A stretch of DNA of 64,000 nt from Ampullaceana balthica (taxonomy: Eukaryota; Mollusca; Gastropoda; Lymnaeidae): the NCBI GenBank assembly GCA_944989445.1, contig CALYLW010000285.1:2010013-2074012 (forward strand), given 5' to 3'. Below the pieces are notes generated by a model. That model was given only the letters and a program-made list of their open reading frames with translations. It had not been told where the DNA came from and ran no database searches. This document shows, piece after piece, positions 22,769-34,075 of this stretch. Within the stretch, counting starts at the first letter, position 1. Every line of letters begins with the position of its first letter. The position numbers were made by a program, and so were the translations under genes.

Positions 22769-23711
22769 TATATATATAAATCAAAGTATGTCTGTGTGTG
22801 TGTGTGCATGTCCTTTATATCTGACTAAACCATTCACCCGATCGTCATGAAACTTTTCGAGACTGTTGAGTATGCTCCCGGGATGGTAACTGGCTACTTT
22901 TTTCAAAACTTTAACACTCATGGGGCGCCGGGGGCCCATAATGTCATAATTTGCTTATACGAGCTATATAAAAATTAGTTTAAGCGTTATCTACTGAGTA
23001 AATGAATTGATCTTAACCAAACTTTGTATACAAAAACTTGGTAGCCCATATAAAAATGCTATAGGGCACTGAACTTCTAATGTCAATATCTTCGGGGCCG
23101 GGGGCCCCTAATATCATTTTTTCGTATATGTTTAAGATAATATTCCTATTCAATTTTTAAAGATCTTGAGAAATATATCCCCAATAAAATTGAATTAAAA
23201 TGAACAGGATTTTGAGTTGATCTCTTGCCCCTTAATATCATTTTCCCCTATATTAGCTATATTAAAAGTAGATTAAGCGTTAGATAATAAGAAAATAACA
23301 GAATTTTGACCAAACTTAGTATATAAAAACTTAAGAGCCTATATTACTATAGTGCACTGAACTCCTAATGTCCATTCCGTCGGAGCTGGTGGCCCCAAAT
23401 GTCTTTTTACTGAACTTTAATAATTGTATTCCCTATTCACTTTTACACGATATTGAGGAATATAGCTTGAGTACAATGGCAATAAAACAAATATATTATC
23501 ACTCATTTTGGGGCCGGGGCCCTTAATATCGTTCCTTCTTTTGTACGCTATTTAATTATTAATTTATTTATTCGTTTGCTATGAAACTTGGAATTTTTTC
23601 CACTCTTCCGCGAAGGTTCCTGCATAATTATTTTTGAACATAACACTCATTGGTTTCTTTAAATTTATTCATTTTTACTGAGATCGTTGCAACGCACGAC
23701 GGGTCTGCTAG
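22769..23711 (+). mobile_element. Nonautonomous Helitron (family 1), downstream unit of the tandem pair
   Basis: The unit starts TATATATATAAATCAAAGTA directly against the CTAG of the first unit, without the leading TC. It has the same TG-rich 5' part and ends in the same CGTTGCAACGCACGACGGG and TCTGCTAG at 23,708-23,711, followed by host T. It has fewer monomers than the upstream unit. The pair together occupies one A|T site in the LINE. Confidence 0.75.
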
Positions 23712-23850
23712 TTAACATATATATAAAAGAAAATCATAAAAAATGCTGTACTTTGGATTATGGGGGACTTTAATCTTCAGGATATAAATTGGAAAAAACT
23801 ATACAAATGATAGCCATCAAACTAATACAGATATTAATGAACACTTTATG

Positions 23851-24208
23851 ACACTATATACACCCTAAACGACGCCGCGAAGCAGTTTAGAATTACCGCA
23901 AAGCAAAATTTTGTAAAATATTGCACATAAAATGGATGTTGTGAAACTTTGCACACGAGATTTTTTACTTTGCAGATGGACCAGCGAACCTTATAGATAA
24001 CATTGGTCCCCACTGGCAATGAAAAAATCCTTTGGTGATTCATTTTTCAAAATTATTTTTTATTTGAATTTAATGACTTGAACATTTCAATTGTTTTAAT
24101 CATAACCGTATGTTAAAGAAATATATGAGTTAAAGTTACTCAATTAACAAACTTTTATATATAAAAATTAATGAATAGAAACACATTGCATAAGACTCAC
24201 TGTGAACA
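23851..24208. other. Spacer: LINE remnant to hAT 3' flank
   Basis: The LINE similarity fades after about 23,850. From about 24,060 the sequence resembles 29,440-29,570, which is the downstream noncoding part of the related hAT copy, read on the minus strand. No gene of its own is seen. Confidence 0.45.
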
Positions 24209-25254
24209 TTAATTATTAGGATTCTGCAAAGAATCCTTGGAACTAGCAAGTTTCTTATAATCTGGTTTGCAGCTAGTAGTAGTGGTGCGAAGAAGTTCTG
24301 TCAGGTGCGGATTACTAGTTACTGCTCGATGCTTTGATTTTATGAACTACATTGTGGAGTACAAAGATTCACAGCAGTATGTTGTACCGAAAATGGATAT
24401 AAGTCGGCAACTAGCTTTCTTAAGGATATCCAGATATTTTGGATCATTCGTTAAAAGCCCCATCAGTCCTACATTTTTACCAACCATTGACGGTGCTCCA
24501 TCCGTTGCACCACTTACAAGTCTATTTAGTGGTACACCAGCATCCATCACTATTTTATCAAGGGCGTTTTTTTACATCAATACCGCGAGTGGTATCTCAC
24601 AGTGCCTCCAAGTTTAATAGCCCTTCTTTTACGGCCACGTCTAACGAATGTACACGGCCAATTGTGGCGTATCTTGAATATCTGTTGATTCATCAAAAGC
24701 CAAACTGAATGCTGCACAGTTCTTTAAATCGCTCCTCATTTTTCCTTCAATATCCGCGTTAAAGTCTGAAATACGTCTCTAAGTGGTATGGCTTGACATT
24801 GGAATTTGTGTTATCAGTCGCCGAAGTTTGGAATTATTTGGATCTAATATAGAAATTACTTCTTCGATATTTTCTCTTAATAAAGTCCCCATCAGAATAA
24901 GTTCGTTTAGCACGAATAATATTTCAAGCGATGACATAACTTGCCTCAGATGAAATCACACTTTCTTTGCTAAAAGCAGAAAGTAAAGTCAGCTGCTGAC
25001 ACATCACAGACTTTAACTCAGCAAGCTTTCTTTTTCTCAATTCACTCTGCAGTGTATACCGCAATGCAAACTCTTCATGACTTTTTTTCATAGTGTCGCT
25101 TCAAATTACTAGCTGTGTAATTTGCTAGCGGTATTTGACAGATGAGGCAAAATGGCTTACCATCATTATCAATAAATGCAAAATCCTTTTCCCATTCTGG
25201 TAGAAAACTTCTATTTTCCTCTTTATGTTTTCGTTTCCGGCAACTTGTTGCCAT
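24209..25254 (-). pseudogene. hAT transposase (ZBED5/GTF2IRD2-like), internally deleted and frameshifted
   Basis: The frame starts at ATG 25,254 and gives a BED-type zinc finger (FCLICQ…LKRHYEKK), interrupted by a one-base shift in an A run near 25,085. Further on are AFSLAFDESTDI (about 24,710-24,675), holding a catalytic aspartate, and ATDGAPSMVGKNVGLMGLL (about 24,515-24,460). After LTNDPKYLDILKKAS the sequence jumps to the C-terminal dimerisation region, FGTTYCCESLYSTMKF, and a stop at 24,211-24,209. Family members are normally near 600 residues. Here most of the middle is deleted, so the copy cannot make a working transposase. Its 5' leader contains the 36-bp tandem repeat at 25,299. Confidence 0.8.
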
Positions 25255-25298
25255 ATTTTGTGGATTTTAATCGAAACGGGAACAATACATTTAAGTTT

Positions 25299-25373
25299 AC
25301 AACACCAACCACTTACAAACCAATCGCTCCCCTCAAAACACCAACCACTTACAAACCAATCGCTCCCCTCAAC
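25299..25373. repeat. Two tandem copies of a ~36-bp unit
   Basis: The unit ACACCAACCACTTACAAACC-AATCGCTCCCCTC occurs twice in a row. The related hAT copy at 29,246 has one version only, so this duplication is private to this copy. Confidence 0.85.
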
Positions 25374-25379
25374 TTTTAA

Positions 25380-26477
25380 AATTTAAAGAGTCAAAAATAT
25401 TTTCAACCCTCTGATTCTGTCCATATTTTTTTTAAACGTTAATTTATTTTTGCGATTACAGTGAAAATGATTGAACGACTGAAAATTATTTTAGTTAAAA
25501 ACCAATAATAGATTATTTTGTTTAAGTGTGGTGTGGATAGGAGTGGAGGGGGGGTCGATAAACAAAATTGGCTCGTCCTTCTCAACCGGTAACTCAATAA
25601 TTATGTGTATTTCAAAGCTAAGTTACCGTTATGTCATATAATAAAAGCTGGGGTGTTATTATTGACACACAATACAAACGTCTTTTAATTCTCTGAGGTG
25701 TGGTCGTGTTTTTATTGATTCATTCAAAGATCCTAAATCTTTTTGTGTTAATAGATTTTTGTTTCATATTCAGGGAAAAACGGGACCGTATTTATTTCCC
25801 TTTGACAGATATTTCTTCTTAAGTCTTTCCCTGTTAAACGTATTTCACAGCATATAATTCAAATAATTTTTTTTTAAATTTAAGTGTCCGTAATTTGGGT
25901 CAAAGCATGCTGAGCACACAATGTCAACGGGACACAGACTATTACTAATGGATTCCAAGAAAGAACTGTAAACATAACCTTGAACTCTAGAAGATATAAG
26001 CAGCTGTTTAACTATTTAAATCAGTGAATCGAGTATGAAGGAATTCCTTTTCAGTATAAGCTAATAACATTGGTAAATTCAAAATCAACTGAAGAACTGA
26101 CTTTATATTCATTAATTGTATGGAAATTGTGAGAATTGCAATTTGGATTAATGGATTGAACTGAAGTGTCTAAAAGCTACTCTAAATTCTGGATTTCGGA
26201 AAATTTGACTGAGTGACTTATTTTATTCAAACCTTTGGACCATCGCATGTGTTTTGTCAACCTGAGGGAGCGTATATATATAGTAAACTTGAGATCCCGT
26301 GTGAGAATACTTTGTTGCCTCATTTTGTCAAAATTAAATTTCATGGTTTCAATTTGTCACTTGATTAGAATTAACATATTTTGAATTCAAGATTTTCGCA
26401 TTTTGAGGATTTATACTTTAATAAATAAATAATTACATTGATTACTAGATTGGTTGACTCATATAATTCTATAAAAC
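25380..26477. other. Leader region before gag, possible LTR remnant
   Basis: The region between the hAT pseudogene and the gag start has no clear coding frame. An LTR could lie here, but no matching second LTR is seen after gag and no primer-binding site was recognised. I record it as unresolved. Confidence 0.3.
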
Positions 26478-26582
26478 ATGGATTTCTATAGAGAATTCAC
26501 TATTATAGCTAAATAATTTGCCTTAAGTGGAAGAGAATTGAAAAACTTTGTTGAAGAGAAAGTCAAAATAGCTGAAATAAGA

Positions 26583-27083
26583 AAAACCCGTAAAAAACCA
26601 AGTTTTTGACTATAAATCCTTTATGTACGAGAAGTAACTAAAAGAATGTTCATTATAATACGCAGCGCCAGACCATCCAGAAATACAAAATTGAAGTTGT
26701 GTCGTAAAACATGTTTAATATAATACGCACCGATCAGGAATATGTTTATAAAAAGAGCTGTCAATAAAATACGCACCTTATTGCGCGACAGAAAGGTTGT
26801 TCAATATAATACGCACCGCGACGCTCTATCTCAAAAAATAGCATGATACATAGGAATAAAAAAAATAATCTAAAAAATCAATAATTTAATTACGGTACAT
26901 GCGATCGATCTGAAATTTTGATACATTGTTTTTATCATCGGTACAAAACTGCCTGCAAAATTTCAGCTCGCTATCTTGCGAGCAAGTGGGTTAAAAATCG
27001 ATCAAAAGTTTTGGCGACAAGCAAGCAAGCAAGCAAGCAAGCAAGGTCCGCCGCAGACACCACGAGTTAATATAAAGGATTTA
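26583..27083 (+). mobile_element. Small interspersed element in gag, first of a tandem pair
   Basis: Starts AAAACCCGTAAAAAACC, then TTTTTGACTATAAATCCTTT, and ends GTTAATATAAAGGATTTAA. It has several ATACGCACC repeats and an (AAGC)n tract near 27,018-27,040. It is about 500 bp and noncoding, the same family as 12,572 and 13,953. Confidence 0.8.
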
Positions 27084-27088
27084 ATAAG

Positions 27089-27598
27089 AAAAACCCGTAA
27101 AAAACCAAGTTTTTGACTATAAATCCTTTATGTACGAGAAGTAATTAAAAGAATGTTCATTATAATACGCAGCGCCAGACCATCCAGAAATACAAAATTG
27201 CAGTTGTGTCGTAAAACATGTTTAATATAATGCGCACCGATCAGGAATATGTTTATAAAAAGAGCTGTCAATAAAATACGCACCTTATTGCGCGACAGAA
27301 AGGTTGTTCAATATAATACGCACCGCGACGCTCTATCTCAAAAATTAGCATGATACATAGGAATAAATAAAATAATCTAAAAAATCAATAATTTAATTAC
27401 GGTACATGCGATCGATCTGAAATTTTGATACATTGTTTTTATCATCGGTACGAAACTGCCTGCACAATTTCAGTTCGCTATCTTGCGAGCAAGTGGGTTA
27501 AAAATCGATCAAAAGTTTTGGCGACAAGCAAGCAAGCAAGCAAGCAAGCAAGGTCGGTCGGTCGGCCGCAGACACCACGAGTTAATATAAAGGATTTA
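27089..27598 (+). mobile_element. Small interspersed element in gag, second of a tandem pair
   Basis: A near-identical direct copy of 26,583-27,083, separated only by ATAAGA-like sequence that also precedes the first copy. The main length difference is extra GGTC units after the (AAGC)n tract. Gag coding resumes directly afterwards. Confidence 0.8.
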
Positions 27599-28615
27599 AA
27601 AAAGAGAAGCAAAAGCAAAAATAAGCCAAAGCATCAGAGAAGCTAAATATAGCCAAAGAGGAAGAGATGCGAAAAATAGCTAAAGAAGAAGAGAAGCTAA
27701 AAATAGCCAAATAGGAAGAGATGCGAAAAATAGCCAAAGAATTAGAGAGGCAAAAACAAATAATTGAAAGAGAAGAAAGAGCTGCAAGAAGATAACTTGA
27801 AAAACTTCAAATTTACAAATTAAAACTACAAATTGATTTAGAGAGTATAGGCTACAATCCTGGTAATGACTCAAATGTAAAGTCAACACCGAAGGATACA
27901 ATCAAAGTTAGAAAATATGATAGCAAGAAATAAAAAATAAATGTTTATCTGGATTATTTTGAAACCATAATGGCCATGAATGGTTATGATGAAAAAGATT
28001 GGCCAGCACAAACGATGACTCAACTAACTGGAGAAGCATTTGAAGCTTACAACAGTAGAGTATAACCAAAGAAGACAATAACATATATAAAAATGTCAAA
28101 AAGGCACTTACTTCTATGTCATTTCGGGAAGTCAGAAAATGATTATAGAAAGGAATTTCATGAAATGAGAATTAAGATGGACAAAGATCCACAGATCATA
28201 GTACATGAAGCACAAGTTAAATTAAAAAAATGGCTGGAACTTACAGCAATAGATACAAGCAATCCAAAGGCCATACTAGACATGGTGTTAATTGACAAGT
28301 TCCTAGAAAATGCAACACCAACTCTATTCACATACTTAACTGATGTACTCAATCAGAGCTAACAAATGCATTACGCACATTCAAGAACTCTCATCCAAAT
28401 GTAGAAATGGATAAAAGACAAGATATCTTTGCAGCAGTACAAAATAAAAACCAAGAAAAAGGACAAGGAATGAGAAACCAGAGTCAGCCAAACCGACAAA
28501 CTATTTGCTGTTACTGTAACAAGCCAGGACACTTGGCGAGGCAGTGTTACCACAATAAAGGACAACCAAATAAGGTGTCACCTAATAGCAGCCCTATAAG
28601 AAAGAAAAAATAAGA

Positions 28616-29245
28616 AAGATCAAGACAAGGTCATTTTGAAAGCAAAGGTAGAAGATCATGGAGAGACAGATATAATCATAATTTCATATATAGAGATATC
28701 TCTACTGGATTAATTGGATTTCACCACAGCTAAGATTATTTTTATTCTTTCGTTACATTCTTTTTATTTGTGTACTATTTGTTCTTTGAGGAAGGCTCTT
28801 TGCCGAAACGTTCGCTGTTGTGTTACGTCCTGTCAGGCTAACTAATACCCTGTTTATATGTTATACATTTACGAATCCTATACCATAACAATTCACTATA
28901 CTAATTTATTTGAGCATGAGTTAAGAATACAAAAGTATAACTGTAAAATATGAACAATGAAACAACTCCTTACTACTATACTTACTACTTACTTAAATGT
29001 ATTCAACTCAGGTAGATTTTTTTGTTGTCATTATGTTGCTATTAACTAATTAAATAAATCCGCTACAGCACTAATAAAATAAATTTATGATCTCATGAGC
29101 CGCATGCGACTCTTCTGTGTTCACAATGCGGCTCCCGACCAATTTTATGAATTTAGAACTTTGAAATATATAATATTTTTAAAAAATGAAAGTTTTTTTA
29201 AAAAAATGACAGAAACAAGGGATTGACAAAATTAGGTTCGATTTA
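28616..29245. other. Spacer with hAT-like terminus and ribozyme-like motif
   Basis: No gene is seen. A possible degenerate hammerhead core lies at 28,786-28,810. Near 29,096-29,140, ATGAGCCGCATGCGACTC and GCGGCTCCCGACC resemble hAT terminal sequence and may be the outer end of the rearranged hAT copy that follows. Confidence 0.4.
28786..28810 (+). ncRNA. Possible degenerate hammerhead-ribozyme core
   Basis: TTGAGGA, a GGC-TCTTT-GCC hairpin and GAAAC occur in the order of a hammerhead core (CUGANGA, stem II, GAAA). The first base deviates from consensus (U for C), and stems I and III were not confirmed. Such motifs are known in Penelope-like and related retroelements. No Penelope coding is seen nearby. 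Confidence 0.25.
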
Positions 29246-29442
29246 AATTTTAAAAGTTGAAGAAAGAGATTGGTTTTTAGTTGGTTGGTGATGTAAACTA
29301 ATAATTTTTTGATTCAGGTTTTGGTAAAATCCGCATTCGAAATATTGACCATTACATAACATATAGGAATAAGTTGCAGGAAAAGAAACTATAAAAAAAA
29401 AGAAATGTTCTATCAGAATGGGAAGAAGACTTTGCATTAATT
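29246..29442 (+). mobile_element. hAT copy 2, 5' end in plus orientation
   Basis: The sequence matches the leader and start of the hAT pseudogene at 25,254, but in plus orientation: AAAAGTTGAAGAAAGAGATT leader, GTTGCAGGAAAAGAAAC near the start codon, then codons for the region before the BED finger. It stops at about 29,442, where 3'-flank sequence in the opposite orientation begins. Confidence 0.6.
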
Positions 29443-29570
29443 AAACATTTCAGTTGTTACACCTTAATCGTATGTTGAAGAAATTTTATTTACATAATTA
29501 ACAAATATTTAGATATGTAAAATTTATTAATAGAAACACACTACATCTGGAATCATAATTATAGTTAACA

Positions 29571-30109
29571 TTAATTGTTATGATTCTGACGAGAAGCCTT
29601 TAAACTAACAAGTTTCTCTAGATCTGGTTGGTATTCTGCCAAATGCTGGTTGGTATTCTGCCAGATGCTGGTTGTTACTTCTCGATGCTTTGCTTGATGA
29701 ACTTTATTTTGGAGCACAAAGGTTCATTAAATTTTGTGTTATCAGTCTCAAAAGTCTTGAATTATTTGGATCTATTATAGAAATTACTCCTCAATATTCT
29801 TCTTTAATAAAACCTCCATCAGCACAAAGTTGTCTATCACGAGCAATATTCCAAGCGATATCATAACTTGCCTCAGTTAAAGTGACATAATTCTTTGCTG
29901 AAAGCTGAAAACAAATATCTGCTCCTGACACATTAAAGACTTCAACTCAGCAAGTTTGCATTTGCTGAATGCAAACTCTTTATGACTTTTTGATAGTGTC
30001 ACTTCTAGATTTGTAATTTGCTCGTGGTGTTTGACAGATCAAGCTAAAAATCTTGATCAATTAATGCAAAGTCTTCTTCCCATTCTGATAGAACATTTCT
30101 TTTTTTTTG
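29571..30109 (-). pseudogene. hAT copy 2, rearranged ZBED-like transposase remnant
   Basis: On the minus strand the sequence begins near 30,109 with codons for VLSEWEEDFALID, matching the first hAT copy's N-terminus. It continues through a decayed finger region and ends with a stop at 29,573-29,571 in the same C-terminal context as 24,209. Much of the middle is deleted and frames are broken. Its upstream side is cut by the 33-bp minisatellite at about 30,110. About 50 bp at 30,058-30,107 is an inverted copy of 29,394-29,442. Confidence 0.6.
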
Positions 30110-33100
30110 TCTGCAATAGATGAACTAACTGTGTGCCGCATGTCTTTAATATATGAACTAACTGTGTGCTACATGTCTGTAATAGATGAACTAACTGTGT
30201 GGTGCATGTCTGTAATAGATGAACTAACTGTGTGCTACATGTCTGTAATAGATGAACTAACTGTGTGCTACATGTCTGTAATAGATGAACTAACTGTGTG
30301 ACGCATGTCTGTAATAGATGAACTAACTGTGTGCTACATGTCTGTAATAGATGAACTAACTGTGTGCTACATGTCTGTAATAGATGAACTAACTGTGTGC
30401 TACATGTCTGTAATAGATGAACTAACTGTGTGTTACATGTCTGTAATAGATGAACTAACTGTGTGCTACATGTCTGTAATAAATGAACTAACTGTGTGAC
30501 GCATGTATGTAATAGATGAACTAAATGTGTGACGCATGTCTGTAATAGATGAACTAACTGTGTGCTACATGTCTGTAATAGATGAACTAACTGTGTGCTA
30601 CATGTCTGTAATAGATGAACTAACTGTGTGCTACATGTCTGTAATAGATGAACTAACTGTGTGTTACATGTCTGTAATAGATGAACTAACTGTGTGCTAC
30701 ATGTCTGTAATAAATGAACTAACTGTGTGACGCATGTATGTAATAGATGAACTAAATGTGTGACGCATGTCTGTAATAAATGAACTAACTGTGTGCTACA
30801 TGTCTGTAATAGATGAACTAACTGTGTGCTACATGTCTGTAATAGATGAACTAACTGTGTGCTACATGTCTGTAATAGATGAACTAACTGTGTGCTGCAT
30901 GTATGTAATAGATGAACTAACTGTGTGACGCATGTATGTAATAGATGAACTAACTGTGTGCTACATGTATGTAATAAATGAACTAACTGTGTGCTACATG
31001 TCTGTAATAGATGAACTAACTGTGTGACGCATGTCTGTAATAGATGAACTAACTGTGTGCTACATGTCTGTAATAGATGAACTAACTGTGTGCTACATGT
31101 CTGTAATAGATGAACTAACTGTGTGCTACATGTCTGTAATAGATGAACTAACTGTGTGCTACATGTCTGTAATAGATGAACTAACTGTGTGCTACATGTC
31201 TGTAATAGATGAACTAACTGTGTGCTACATGTCTGTAATAGATGAACTAACTGTGTGCTACATGTCTGTAATAGATGAACTAACTGTGTGCTACATGTCT
31301 GTAATAGATGAACTAACTGTGTGCTGCATGTATGTAATAGATGAACTAACTGTGTGACGCATGTATGTAATAGATGAACTAACTGTGTGCTACATGTCTG
31401 TAATAGATGAACTAACTGTGTGACGCATGTATGTAATAGATGAACTAACTGTGTGACGCATGTCTGTAATAGATGAACTAACTGTGTGACGCATGTATGT
31501 AATAGATGAACTAACTGTGTGACGCATGTATGTAATAGATGAACTAACTGTGTGACGCATGTCTGTAATAGATGAACTAACTGTGTGCTGCATGTCTGCA
31601 ATAGATGAACTAACTGTGTGACGCATGTATGTAATAGATGAACTAACTGTGTGACGCATGTATGTAATAGATGAACTAACTGTGTGCTACATGTCTGTAA
31701 TAGATGAACTAACTGTGTGCTACATGTCTGTAATAGATGAACTAACTGTGTGACGCATGTATGTAATAGATGAACTAACTGTGTGCTACATGTCTGTAAT
31801 AGATGAACTAACTGTGTGCTACATGTCTGTAATAGATGAACTAACTGTGTGACGCATGTATGTAATAGATGAACTAACTGTGTGACGCATGTATGTAATA
31901 GATGAACTAACTGTGTGACGCATGTATGTAATAGATGAACTAACTGTGTGACGCATGTATGTAATAGATGAACTAACTGTGTGCTACATGTCTGTAATAG
32001 ATGAACTAACTGTGTGCTACATGTCTGTAATAGATGAACTAACTGTGTGCTACATGTATGTAATAGATGAACTAACTGTGTGCTACATGTATGTAATAGA
32101 TGAACTAACTGTGTGCTACATGTCTGCAATAGATGAACTAACTGTGTGCTACATGTCTGTAATAGATGAACTAACTGTGTGCTACATGTCTGTAATAGAT
32201 GAACTAACTGTGTGACGCATGTATGTAATAGATGAACTAACTGTGTGACGCATGTCTGTAATATATGAACTAACTGTGTGCTACATGTCTGTAATAGATG
32301 AACTAACTGTGTGCTACATGTCTGTAATAGATGAACTAACTGTGTGACGCATGTATGTAATAGATGAACTAACTGTGTGACGCATGTCTGTAATAGATGA
32401 ACTAACTGTGTGACGCATGTATGTAATAGATGAACTAACTGTGTGACGCATGTCTGTAATAGATGAACTAACTGTGTGACGCATGTATGCAATAGATGAA
32501 CTAACTGTGTGCCGCATGTCTGTAATAGATGAACTAACTGTGTGCTACATGTCTGTAATAGATGAACTAACTGTGTGCTACATGTCTGTAATAGATGAAC
32601 TAACTGTGTGACGCATGTATGTAATAGATGAACTAACTGTGTGACGCATGTCTGTAATAGATGAACTAACTGTGTGACGCATGTATGTAATAGATGAACT
32701 AACTGTGTGACGCATGTCTGTAATAGATGAACTAACTGTGTGACGCATGTATGTAATATATGAACTAACTGTGTGCTGCATGTCTGTAATAGATGAACTA
32801 ACTGTGTGACGCATGTCTGTAATATATGAACTAACTGTGTGCTGCATGTCTGTAATAGATGAACTAACTGTGTGCCGCATGTCTGTAATAGATGAACTAA
32901 ATGTGTGACGCATGTCTGTAATAGATGAACTAACTGTGTGCTACATGTCTGTAATAGATGAACTAACTGTGTGCTACATGTCTGTAATAGATGAACTAAC
33001 TGTGTGCTACATGTCTGTAATAGATGAACTAACTGTGTGCTGCATGTCTGTAATAGATGAACTAACTGTGTGCTACATGTCTGTAATAAATGAACTAACT

Positions 33101-34067
33101 GTGTGCTACATGTATGTAATAAATGAACTAACTGTGTGCTACATGTCTGTAATAGATGAACTAATTGTGTGGTACATGTCTGTAATAGATGAACTAACTG
33201 TGTGCTACATGTCTGTAATAGATGAACTAACTGTGTGCTGCATGTCTGTAATAGATGAACTAACTGTGTGCTGCATGTCTGTAATAGATGAACTAACTGT
33301 GTGCTACATGTCTGTAATAAATGAACTAACTGTGTGCTACATGTATGTAATAGATGAACTAACTGTGTGCTGCATGTCTGTAATAGATGAACTAACTGTG
33401 TGCTGCATGTCTGTAATAGATGAACTAACTGTGTGCTACATGTCTGTAATAAATGAACTAACTGTGTGCTACATGTATGTAATAAATGAACTAACTGTGT
33501 GCTACATGTCTGTAATAGATGAACTAACTGTGTGCTACATGTCTGTAATAGATGAACTAACTGTGTGCTACATGTATGTAATAAATGAACTAACTGTGTG
33601 CTACATGTCTGTAATAGATGAACTAACTGTGTGCTACATGTCTGTAATAGATGAACTAACTGTGTGCTGCATGTCTGTAATAGATGAACTAACTGTGTGC
33701 TACATGTCTGTAATAGATGAACTAACTGTGTGCTACATGTCTGTAATAGATGAACTAACTGTGTGCTGCATGTCTGCAATAAATGAACTAACTGTGTGCT
33801 GCATGTCTGTAATAGATGAACTAACTGTGTGCTACATGTCTGTAATACATGAACTAACTGTGTGCTGCATGTCTGTAATAGATGAACTAACTGTGTGCTA
33901 CATGTCTGCAATAGATGAACTAACTGTGTGCTGCATGTCTGCAATAGACAAATTAACTGTAGGTGGCATGTATAAAATAGATGAATGAACAGTTTGCCGC
34001 ATATCTAAAGTAGATGCAATAACTGTGTGCTTCATGTTTGTTATAACTTGAACTGTGAGACGCATGT
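30106..34067. repeat. 33-bp minisatellite, homogeneous block, ~118 copies
   Basis: Units contain ATAGATGAACTAACTGTGTG followed by CTACATGTCTGTA or variants (ACGCATGTATGTA, CTGCATGTCTGTA), always 33 bp. Because 33 is a multiple of three and the unit lacks stops in several frames, long open frames run through it on both strands. One on the minus strand is 1,295 codons with an 11-residue period. I treat them as by-products: the unit reads open in several frames, no leader or promoter is visible, and the minus frame runs out into hAT remnant sequence. Confidence 0.95.
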
Positions 34068-34075
34068 CTCTAGAA
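34068..34075 (+). repeat. 8-bp target-site duplication of the hAT element, left
   Basis: CTCTAGAA here is repeated exactly at 35,358-35,365 on the far side of the element. Confidence 0.9.

Larger units (their letters stand above)
20372..23850 (+). pseudogene. LINE polymerase N-terminus (PHD finger + endonuclease), split by later insertions
   Basis: Three separated pieces belong together. From 20,380 a PHD-type finger reads CQIC and CDTCNECYH; its last cysteine pair (CLHC) appears at about 20,815-20,826 after a SINE insertion. From 20,830 to 21,408 the frame continues into an endonuclease domain (LMINFQSIKTKLSDVELL, IIAGSETWL, FRKDRPDNYGGVLLAI, VGSIYRPPN). After the two Helitrons, at 23,712-23,850, WIMGDFNLQDINW, another endonuclease motif, resumes in the matching frame. 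A TATATA run near 21,120-21,170 extends the frame and looks like microsatellite growth. There is at least one stop near 23,725. The reverse transcriptase is missing. The PHD-plus-endonuclease arrangement is typical of CR1/jockey-type LINEs. Confidence 0.8.
26478..28615 (+). pseudogene. LTR-retrotransposon gag (Ty3/gypsy-like), interrupted by two elements
   Basis: From ATG 26,478 the frame gives MDFYREFTIIAK, a stop, then FALSGRELKNFVEEKVKIAEIR. After two inserted elements (26,583-27,598) it continues as a charged coiled-coil segment (EEMRKIAKELERQKQI, from about 27,660). Next comes a capsid-like helical region (INVYLDYFETIMAMNGYDEK, 27,938 on; LTGEAFEAYN; 28,093-28,362). It ends in a CCHC zinc knuckle, CCYCNKPGHLARQC, near 28,505-28,546. 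Several stops and at least one frameshift (about 28,362) break it. No protease, reverse transcriptase or integrase follows before 28,615, so only the gag part is left. Assignment to Ty3/gypsy rests on the gag type and is moderate. Confidence 0.7.

Noticed and set aside
25380..26477. 5' LTR of the gag-bearing element
   Set aside because: No second LTR, no clear TG…CA ends and no primer-binding site could be identified.
30057..33944. 1,295-codon open frame on the minus strand with an 11-residue repeat
   Set aside because: It is made by a 33-bp satellite, is open on the other strand too, has no leader or promoter, and ends in a decayed hAT remnant.
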